DNA from: JBEKHI01 sp050012355 | Lineage (GTDB): Bacteria > Actinomycetota > Actinomycetes > Streptosporangiales > Streptosporangiaceae | DNA length: 20,190 nt | Reading direction: 5' to 3' | Assembly (NCBI GenBank): GCA_050012355.1 | Contig: JBEKHI010000309.1 | Coordinates: 1-20,190, forward strand | In this document: positions 1-5,860 of the stretch, one piece after another | How the letters are laid out: each line of letters begins with the position of its first letter | Position numbering within the stretch: position 1 is the first letter of the stretch | Translations under genes and position numbers: made by a program | Notes under the pieces: model-generated | Seen by the model: only the letters and a program-made list of their open reading frames with translations | Told to the model about the DNA's origin: nothing | Databases searched by the model: none

Positions 1-786
1 GGTGTTGTAGTAACTCAGCGTCCACGGACCGTAGACGACCTTCCACAACGGGTTGGTCGTGAACGTGGCCTGATCGGCTCCCTGGGTCTGCAGGAACGAG
101 TAGACGGCCTTGGCTCCGGCGGTGGTCTCGTCGTAGTTGCCGACCTTGCCGCTGACCGAGGTCTCGTCCCAGGCGTGCTGCGGGATGAGCTGGACCGAGG
201 CCAGCACGTCCTCGGTGTAGTACGTCGGGTTGAACGACTGGGTCAGGTGCAGCACCACCGTGTGGGCGCCGTCGGTCGCGACCGACGCGACGTCGGTCGG
301 GAACCCGCCCGGCAGGTAGCCGCTCCAGTTGCTGTAGTTGGCCTTCAGCAGGTTGTAGGTGAAGGTGAAGTCCCGGCTGGTGATCGGCTGGCCATCAGAC
401 CAGTTCCAGTCCTGCAGCGTGATCGTGACCGTCTTGTCGTTGTCGCTGTAAGCGACCGACTTGGCGACGCTCTTAGCCCAGTTGATGCTCGCCTGCGCGC
501 CGTCCCCTCCGTACACCAGGGAGGGCCACAGCGGGTCGGTGAGGTTCCCGTTGTACCCGTCGGTGTTGGTGGCCGGCGCGTACGGGAAGATGAAGTTGGG
601 CCCCGCGGCGACCCACCCCACGGTGCCGGTGCCGCCTTGCTCCTTCGTTCCCTTGACTGTGCTGCCAGAACCGATGTTCGTAGAACCACTGGTAGAGCAC
701 GCCGCCACCGCCAGGGTCGCTAGCACCGGTACCGCGATGCGGTACAGGAGACGGCGGGTGATGCCAGGTCGATGCGTTGTCCGCAT
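1..786 (-). CDS. ABC transporter substrate-binding lipoprotein, oligopeptide family 5 (5' part only)
   Basis: Likely an extracytoplasmic binding protein that hands peptides or a similar solute to an ABC importer. Translating the minus strand from the ATG at 786 gives 262 residues with no stop; the gene runs off the window. The N-terminus has a charged stretch (R11-R12), a hydrophobic segment and a lipobox V27-A28-A29-C30, so it should be a membrane-anchored lipoprotein; the RR pair leaves Tat export possible. After a Ser/Gly/Thr-rich linker comes the start of an SBP_bac_5 fold: a segment reading LTDPLWPSLVY, then WNWSDGQPITSRDFTFTYNL, which matches the family's conserved 'W-sDG-P-T--D' region, then a VVLHL strand. 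The purine-rich site GGAAGGA lies 6 nt upstream of the ATG and fixes the start. No permease or ATPase gene is visible, so the substrate cannot be named. Confidence 0.9.
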   Translation of the reverse strand, partial: MRTTHRPGITRRLLYRIAVPVLATLAVAACSTSGSTNIGSGSTVKGTKEQGGTGTVGWVAAGPNFIFPYAPATNTDGYNGNLTDPLWPSLVYGGDGAQASINWAKSVAKSVAYSDNDKTVTITLQDWNWSDGQPITSRDFTFTYNLLKANYSNWSGYLPGGFPTDVASVATDGAHTVVLHLTQSFNPTYYTEDVLASVQLIPQHAWDETSVSGKVGNYDETTAGAKAVYSFLQTQGADQATFTTNPLWKVVYGPWTLSYYNT

Positions 787-865
787 GGCCCGTCCTTCCT
801 ACGCCTGCAATCTGTGGAAAAGTCCGTATTCCCAGTTAACCTACTGGGTAAGTCGATAATTTGCC

Positions 866-878
866 ACCTGAGTCAGGT
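866..878. promoter_or_regulatory. Perfect 13-bp palindrome upstream of the binding-protein gene
   Basis: ACCTGA-G-TCAGGT is a perfect dyad with 6-bp arms around one base, about 80 bp upstream of the lipoprotein ATG in the only intergenic gap on that side. It could be a regulator's operator. No matching regulator gene adjoins it, so this is inference from position and symmetry. Confidence 0.3.
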
Positions 879-966
879 TGGCTTCGCAAACCGCCCCAAA
901 CTACCACTTTTACCCCTCGGCTTGCACGAGGTTAGCATGACACGGTGGCGTCGCATCGTCGTGATG

Positions 967-995
967 TGTCACATTTTTGATGCCAAGGTGTGACA
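967..995 (-). terminator. Inverted repeat just downstream of the methyltransferase gene
   Basis: TGTCACA (967-973) and TGTGACA (989-995) form a 7-bp stem around a 15-nt spacer, 22 bp past the methyltransferase stop. Read on the minus strand it has no T-run after it. It could be a weak terminator or a regulator site; the sequence does not decide. Confidence 0.25.
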
Positions 996-1017
996 TATCG
1001 GACACGGGGTGAAGTCG

Positions 1018-2169
1018 TCAGTTGCGCGTGGGGTCAGCGCAGATCAGGCCCCACGGCTTATCGCTGACCCGGGTGAGCACCACGACACCCTGGCGCGGCC
1101 CCTCGAGCCGCAGCCTGCGGCGGATCTGTTCCACGTCGCCCGCGAGTCCCCTTCGCCGGATATCGGCGGCTCCGATACCGAACGCGCGCAACCGCTTGGC
1201 GAAGTCCTTCTCGTTCCAGGGCGCGGAATCCAGTACTCGCAGCGTCCGCGCGAACGGCGTGGTCACCGGGTGATCCGCGGCGATGAAGGCGATCCGGTCA
1301 TCGATCTTCCACCCGTCCACCTGCCGGGCCAGTTCCTCCACCAGCCCGGCGCGGGTCACCGCTGGGTTAGGGTCCAGCAGGTACTCCCCCGGTGCCGCTA
1401 CCGGCACGTTCGGCCCGGCATCCGGCAACAGCGTCGCCTCGCCGCCGTCCGTCAGCACGGTCGCCCGCCTGGGCACCGTGGCGAACGACGGGGACCACAG
1501 CGTCGCTTCCTTGAGGTCCCGTCCGTCCGCGATGAACTCGGCTTCCCAGCCCTGCGGCACTATCCCCAGGTCGACACCGGGGGCCGCCTTGATCGCCGTC
1601 CTGGCCACCGGCAGTTCAAAGCACCATTCCAGCGGCGGCTCGCTGGTCCCGGTCCGCATCCGGCCCGTGGCGGTACGCCGGGCCGGGTCGATGAACACCG
1701 CGTCCACGCCGCCCAGCCGCAGGTCACGAACGTCCGCGACGACCGCGGCGACCTGCGTTTGGTAAATGGCGGCGTTATAGCGGGCGAGCCGGGCATGGAG
1801 TTCGTCCCGATCGACGGCGAGCGCCGCCGGCAGTGTGACCAGGTCACCGCCGATACCACAGCACAGGTCCGCGACCAGTTTTATTTGACCAAAACGGCGA
1901 GCTCTGTGTCTCCCGATCCGCTCCGCGGAGGACTGCTCAAGACCGGCCCGGGTGAACAGCATGTCCATCGCCCGGCTGAACTTAGCCCGCGCCGCTAGCC
2001 GGAGCTCGTGCTGTGCCAGCGCCGCGGCCACCAGGTCGGCGGGATACTCCCGGCGCAGCCGGGTGCCGAGCGCCAGGTCGAGGGAGTCCTCGATCGCGAG
2101 CCGCTCCAGCAATTCCTGGCCGCGAGCCGATAGCAGAAGGTCGATGATCATAACGGAACCGTCGGCCAT
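1018..2169 (-). CDS. Class I SAM-dependent methyltransferase, THUMP-like actinobacterial family
   Basis: A predicted cytoplasmic methyltransferase using S-adenosylmethionine; the substrate is unknown, probably RNA by family resemblance. The SAM-binding motif I reads VADLCCGIGGDL, followed by an acidic post-I region (AVDRDE) and a motif-IV-like DAVFIDPARR. The C-terminal third, with RRRGLAGDVEQIRRRLRL and GVVVLTRV, resembles the THUMP-like domain seen at the end of this family. The reading frame is open upstream to a GTG at 2256. The ATG at 2169, or the one at 2151 that gives MIIDLLLSARGQELL, fits the usual family start (LL-p-G--LL) better; none has a strong ribosome site, so the start is uncertain. 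It lies 145 bp downstream of the tetR gene on the same strand but shows no functional link to it. Confidence 0.82.
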   Translation of the reverse strand: MADGSVMIIDLLLSARGQELLERLAIEDSLDLALGTRLRREYPADLVAAALAQHELRLAARAKFSRAMDMLFTRAGLEQSSAERIGRHRARRFGQIKLVADLCCGIGGDLVTLPAALAVDRDELHARLARYNAAIYQTQVAAVVADVRDLRLGGVDAVFIDPARRTATGRMRTGTSEPPLEWCFELPVARTAIKAAPGVDLGIVPQGWEAEFIADGRDLKEATLWSPSFATVPRRATVLTDGGEATLLPDAGPNVPVAAPGEYLLDPNPAVTRAGLVEELARQVDGWKIDDRIAFIAADHPVTTPFARTLRVLDSAPWNEKDFAKRLRAFGIGAADIRRRGLAGDVEQIRRRLRLEGPRQGVVVLTRVSDKPWGLICADPTRN

Positions 2170-2314
2170 GCTAGCAGCCGTGCCGCCGGCGGCACGGAAC
2201 TGGTCTCGCCCACTCCGCTGCTCATGATCGTCGCCGTACCCGACGATCGCTCCCACCGACCTAGCGCGTCGAGGGATGGTCGGTAAAAGACGTGGTTGCC
2301 CACGTCGGCTGCCG

Positions 2315-2986
2315 CTATCGGACGGTTGTGATGCCGGCCAGGATGAGGTCGATGCCGGCCAGGAACTGCTCGCGGTCGTCGTGGTCGCGCAGCTGCGTCG
2401 CCACCTGGTGCATGAACGGGTAGTGCGCGGGGTCGAGTTGCGTCCACTGGGCGGCGACGGTGGCGAGGAAGGCTGATCGGTCGGTTTCGTGGGTGAGGAG
2501 GCGGGCCGCTGCGGCGTATTGCCCGGCGAGGCCGAGGATGTAGTTCACGAGCGCGGACGCGCAGTCGAACTGTGCTGGTCCGGGAACGCCGAGTGCCTGG
2601 AGCTGCCCGCCGGTGCCCTCGAAGATCCGCAGCACTGCGGACTGCCACGGTTCGCCGGAGAGCTGGGCACCCGCCCAAGGGTGGGCGTCGATCGCGTCGA
2701 ACACTCCGAGGGCGATGGCGCGGATTGTCTCCTGCGGCTGTGCGTCGCTGGGCAGGCTGGTCATAACGGCGGTGATGATGTTGTCGGTGGCGGCTGCGAG
2801 GAGGTCGGTTTTGCTGGCGAGGTGCCAGTAGATCGCTCCGGGTCCGGTGGCCAGGCGGGCGGCGAGCGTGCGGAAGGTGAGGGCGTTCTCGCCGCCGGCG
2901 TCGAGGATCTCGGTCGCGGCCGCGACGATCCGTTCCTTCGAGAGCGCGTCCGCGCGCCGTTCGCTCCGCTGCGCCTTGGTCGTCAT
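2315..2986 (-). CDS. TetR/AcrR-family transcriptional repressor
   Basis: A DNA-binding one-component regulator of about 223 residues. The N-terminal helix-turn-helix is clear: KERIVAAATEILDAGGENA, then LTFRTLAARLATGPGAIYWH and LASKTDLLAAATD, the standard TetR layout. The C-terminal ligand-binding part is helical and ends FLAGIDLILAGITTVR, as in TetR_C-type regulators of FAD monooxygenases. The frame is open to an ATG at 3022, but that start would place dyad 3006-3022 inside the gene. The ATG at 2986 (MTTKAQRSERRADALSKERI) gives a normal N-terminus and leaves both dyads in the promoter region; the ATG at 2995 is an alternative. It is divergent from the monooxygenase gene at 3154 and probably represses both itself and that gene; the inducer may be the enzyme's substrate (inference). 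Confidence 0.9.
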   Translation of the reverse strand: MTTKAQRSERRADALSKERIVAAATEILDAGGENALTFRTLAARLATGPGAIYWHLASKTDLLAAATDNIITAVMTSLPSDAQPQETIRAIALGVFDAIDAHPWAGAQLSGEPWQSAVLRIFEGTGGQLQALGVPGPAQFDCASALVNYILGLAGQYAAAARLLTHETDRSAFLATVAAQWTQLDPAHYPFMHQVATQLRDHDDREQFLAGIDLILAGITTVR

Positions 2987-3005
2987 GGGGACCATCTTGA
3001 CATGT

Positions 3006-3022
3006 TTGGAACCTTGTTCCAA
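3006..3022. promoter_or_regulatory. TetR operator candidate 1
   Basis: TTGGAAC-CTT-GTTCCAA is a perfect 17-bp dyad with 7-bp arms in the divergent tetR/monooxygenase gap. A possible plus-strand promoter overlaps it (TTGGAA at 3006, TATTCA at 3027, spacing 15). Position next to a divergent TetR gene is typical for an autoregulatory operator. Confidence 0.65.
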
Positions 3023-3032
3023 GATGTATTCA

Positions 3033-3047
3033 TGGAACAGCGTTCCA
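3033..3047. promoter_or_regulatory. TetR operator candidate 2
   Basis: TGGAAC-AGC-GTTCCA repeats the half-sites of the first dyad with 6-bp arms and the same 3-bp centre length; the dyad centres are 26 bp apart. Two copies of one half-site (GGAAC/GTTCC) in the same gap strongly suggest binding by a single regulator. Confidence 0.65.
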
Positions 3048-3153
3048 GACTTGGCTGTTTCCCGCTATCGGGGACGGGTAAGCCGCATCACTGGCATGTA
3101 ATCACGGATAGTAACGGTCTGTGACACGACGCAATTCTTCTGAAAGGGACACC

Positions 3154-4290
3154 ATGACGGCACCAGTCACGATCGTCGGTGCGGGCCTCGGCGGCCTGAC
3201 CCTCGCACGCGTCCTCCACGTCCACGGCATCCCCGCGACGATCTACGAGGCGGAACCCTCGGCGGAGGCCCGTACGCAGGGCGGCCAGCTCGACATGCAC
3301 GAGTACAACGGGCAGCTCGCGCTCGAAGCGGCCGGCCTCACCGATGAGTTCCGCGCGGTCATCCACGAGGGCGGCGAGGCTACCCGCGTGCTCGACTCCC
3401 ACGGCACGGTGCTGCTCGACGAGCCCGACGACGGCACCGGCGGGCGTCCCGAGGTGCTGCGCGGAGACCTGCGCCAGATCCTGCTCGACTCGCTGCCCGA
3501 TGAGACGATCCAGTGGGGACGCAAGGTCACCGGTGTCCAGACCCTCGGCGACGGCCGGCATGAGCTGACCTTCGCCGACGGGCTGGCCGTGACCACCAGC
3601 CTCCTCGTCGGCGCCGACGGCGCCTGGTCGAGGGTCCGGCCGCTGCTGTCCGACGCCGAGCCCGAGTACGTCGGCACGACGTTCATCGAGACCCACCTGT
3701 ACGACGCCGACGAGCGGCACCCCGCGGCGGCCAAGGCGGTCGGCGACGGCGCCCTGTTCGCTGTTGCGCCTGGCCAGGGGATCCTTGTACACCGCGAGCC
3801 CCATGGTGTCATTCACGCGTATGTCGCGCTGTCCAAGCCGCAGGAGTGGATCGCCGGCCTCGACGCCGCCAACTCCGTCACGGCGACGGCCCAGGTCGCG
3901 GCGGAGTTCACCGGGTGGGCGCCTGAACTCACCGCGCTCATCACCGACAGTGACACGACCCCCGTTCTTCGTGCGGTCAATGCCCTGCCGATAAACCACC
4001 GGTGGGACCGGGTCCCGGGCGTCACCATCCTGGGCGACGCCGCCCACCTGATGTCACCGTTCGCCGGGGAGGGCGCCAACCTCGCCATGTTCGACGGCTC
4101 CGAACTCGCCAAAGCCATCGCCGCCCACCCCGGCGACACCGACGCCGCACTAGCCGAGTACGAGCAAGCCCTCTTCCCCCGCAGCGCACAGTTCGCCGCG
4201 GAATCCGACCGGAACCACAAGCTCCTCTTCGCCGACAACACCCCCGACGGCCTGCTCAAACTGCTCACCGGCCAAGAGCCAACCGAGTGA
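3154..4290 (+). CDS. FAD-dependent monooxygenase, TetX-like
   Basis: A predicted flavoprotein hydroxylase (378 residues) that would use NAD(P)H and O2 to hydroxylate a small aromatic or polyketide-like substrate in the cytoplasm. The FAD-binding Rossmann motif GAGLGGL (residues 9-15) is at the N-terminus. GQLDMHEYNGQLALEAAGL and LRGDLRQILLDSLP follow the pattern of the Tet(X) subfamily. The DG motif is in LVGADGAWSRVR (about 151-162), and the second FAD motif is ILGDAAHLMSPFAGEGANLA (292-311). The ATG at 3154 has AAAGGGA 4-10 nt upstream; an in-frame GTG at 3121 lacks such a site. The divergent TetR and its two dyads suggest substrate-induced expression. Real tetracycline inactivation cannot be claimed, since many TetX relatives act on other compounds. 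Confidence 0.88.
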   Translation: MTAPVTIVGAGLGGLTLARVLHVHGIPATIYEAEPSAEARTQGGQLDMHEYNGQLALEAAGLTDEFRAVIHEGGEATRVLDSHGTVLLDEPDDGTGGRPEVLRGDLRQILLDSLPDETIQWGRKVTGVQTLGDGRHELTFADGLAVTTSLLVGADGAWSRVRPLLSDAEPEYVGTTFIETHLYDADERHPAAAKAVGDGALFAVAPGQGILVHREPHGVIHAYVALSKPQEWIAGLDAANSVTATAQVAAEFTGWAPELTALITDSDTTPVLRAVNALPINHRWDRVPGVTILGDAAHLMSPFAGEGANLAMFDGSELAKAIAAHPGDTDAALAEYEQALFPRSAQFAAESDRNHKLLFADNTPDGLLKLLTGQEPTE

Positions 4291-4296
4291 ATTCGC

Positions 4297-4318
4297 CGTC
4301 GAGGATCTCAATCGCGGC
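4297..4318. repeat. 22-nt near-copy of a segment of the tetR gene
   Basis: This stretch matches 2899-2920, inside the tetR helix-turn-helix region, at 20 of 22 positions. After a 7-nt gap both copies continue with ATCCGT. On the minus strand it would read DAAIEILDGEF, which looks like the first helix of a TetR protein. It may be a crumb of a second TetR gene; chance is not excluded. Confidence 0.35.
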
Positions 4319-4355
4319 ATCCGTAGGCGCTGGTCATCTAATGCAGGAGTAGTCA

Positions 4356-4742
4356 ATGTCCGACCCCATCTCTGACACGCCCGGGCCGCCCGCGGCCGCT
4401 GATGGTGGACAGCCGACGCCTCGGGCGCAAGATCCGCGACCGCTGAGCATCATCGTTCGCGGCCACGCTCGACCGGACCAGATCGAGCAAGCAAAACTCG
4501 CATTGAAGGAAATCGCCGATCCGACCCGCGCCAATCCAGACTGCCTGGAATTCCGCATGTACCAAGATCGAGACGACCCGCGGTCGTTCATCCTCTGGGA
4601 GCGATGGGCCAGTGAAGAGGCGCTCTGGGCTCACGGTGACCGTGACTACATGGCGGAATACAACGCCCAGAAGGACAAGATCTTCGAGAGCATCGGCGGC
4701 GAATTCCTTCAGGAGATCCACCCGCTGGACGACGCGCTCTGA
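4356..4742 (+). CDS. Antibiotic biosynthesis monooxygenase (ABM) domain protein
   Basis: A small protein (128 residues) with a dimeric alpha/beta ferredoxin-like ABM fold, related to quinol monooxygenases of the YgiN type. After a proline-rich, probably disordered stretch of about 28 residues come the strand SIIVRGHARP, a helix, then CLEFRMYQDRDDPRSFILWE and RWASEEALWAHGDRDYMAEY, the standard ABM core. No cofactor motif is expected in this family. AGGAG at 4345-4349, 6 nt before the ATG, is a good ribosome site. It lies 65 bp after the TetX-like gene on the same strand, so the two may be co-transcribed and act on the same aromatic or quinone-type compound (inference). Confidence 0.85.
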   Translation: MSDPISDTPGPPAAADGGQPTPRAQDPRPLSIIVRGHARPDQIEQAKLALKEIADPTRANPDCLEFRMYQDRDDPRSFILWERWASEEALWAHGDRDYMAEYNAQKDKIFESIGGEFLQEIHPLDDAL

Positions 4743-4806
4743 CTACGTCACGAGCGCCTTGCGGTAGCCGAGTACGCCGCCGACGCACATCGGCCGCTCG
4801 CGGCGA

Positions 4807-5268
4807 TCAGCAGGTGCGGGATAGCTCCTGCCGGTGCGGGTCGCTGTCGGGCAGCCAGGCGTCCGGCCGATGGATTCCGACGTCGCCGACCTCGTCGGTG
4901 AGGGCGTCCACGACAACCAGGACGGCGGCGCGCTCCTCGCCGCGGCGCCAGACCAAGGACCAGGTCCAGTAGACCTGTGGCTCGATCACCGGGCGCCGGA
5001 CCAGGTCGGACGGCAGCGGCGTGGTCTGGCCCTTAGGCGCGTTGATGATGGGGCGGCGGCTGCGGCGCACGTGGTCGAAGAAGGCGGGGCCGGTAATGCC
5101 GCCGTCAGAGATCCGAACCGCGCGGGCGCCGGTGTCGCGGGCCAGCTGTGCGGCGTACAGATTCCACGATCCCCACGAGGTGGTGTCGTCATCGAGGAGA
5201 ACAGCGGTGTCCTGGGCGTGGACATCGCTGGTGTCGTCACTGGCGGCGACCGCGTAGAGGCGATCGGC
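4807..5268 (-). pseudogene. LysR-family regulator, 3' fragment
   Basis: The minus strand encodes the effector-binding half of a LysR-type regulator: DRLYAVAASDDTSDVHAQD, then SWNLYAAQLARDTGARAVRI, GPAFFDHVRRSRRPIINAPK, and a long LysR-like C-terminus ending at the stop at 4807. The N-terminal helix-turn-helix and first half of the effector domain are absent; upstream of about 5268 the frame continues into unrelated sequence that is the antisense of an MFS gene. About 150 recognisable residues remain of a protein usually near 300. No proper start exists, so this is read as a truncated, non-functional gene. Confidence 0.75.
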
Positions 5269-5460
5269 GCCCTTGCGTTCGGCATCCCCGCACTGATCGC
5301 CGGGGAGGCCGTCACCCGCTACGGCCTGCACCACACCGCCCTGGTGTATCTGGGCGTGATCGCCGCGCTCGCCGCGGCGGCAGCGAGCAGCATGACGGTC
5401 CGCAAGCACCCCGCTGGCCAGCGCGCCCGAGCGCGCGGGCTGACGCTCACTGACTCTTGA
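5262..5460 (+). pseudogene. MFS transporter, 3' fragment
   Basis: The plus strand reads IGALAFGIPALIAGEAVTRY, then GLHHTALVYLGVIAALAAA and a short positively charged tail ending at the TGA at 5458-5460. This is the last part of a major facilitator efflux protein: a glycine-rich helix, a periplasmic loop and the final membrane helix. Everything 5' of about 5262 is missing, replaced by the antisense of the LysR fragment. Before the deletion the LysR and MFS genes were probably a divergent regulator-transporter pair. Confidence 0.72.
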
Positions 5461-5860
5461 GAGGACTGGCCAGCCATGCCAACTGATACCGCGGCGGTCA
5501 CCGGGCTTTGCGGCCCCGGCCGCGGCACGGCACAGTCACTATCGTGGGCTGCGTGGACGCCGGGAGAGCTTTTTCGTGGCGGCGCTGCTGTTGTGGCGGC
5601 GACCGCTAATGCGTTGTACTGCGAAGGCCGCCAGAGGGAAAGCCGCTGTCGCCGGAAACGCGCCGGATTCAGGACCATCGGCCGAACACCGTGCAGCCCC
5701 AGCGGTCCTCGCTCACTAGTGCCTGTGCTTTACTGCAAAAGTGGGATCAGGTCGACCGTCGAGCCTTCGCAGCGGTCGCGGTCCTGGCGCATAGGTTCCC
5801 TGGATCGCGGATCACGGCGTAGCAAGCACAGTAGCGGCACCTGCCAACATTTCAGGAAGC
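5461..5860. other. 400-bp stretch without a recognisable gene
   Basis: The stretch between the MFS fragment and the NACHT gene has an open frame of 130 codons on the plus strand (5476-5868), but its composition (many Arg, Ser, Gly, Cys) and lack of any family-like motif argue against coding. No tRNA, clear terminator or insertion-sequence end is visible. Confidence 0.6.

Noticed and set aside
1009..1998. Plus-strand open frame of 329 codons
   Set aside because: Antisense to the methyltransferase, whose SAM motifs are clear; the plus product is Arg/Pro/Gly-rich with no family features.
3088..4047. Minus-strand open frame of 319 codons
   Set aside because: Exact antisense of the TetX-like monooxygenase, typical of high-GC DNA; no ribosome site or motif.
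4834..5460. Continuous plus-strand frame of 208 codons as one real protein
   Set aside because: Its first two thirds are antisense of the LysR fragment; only the last 65 codons look like a real (MFS) protein. It is a by-product of the deletion junction.
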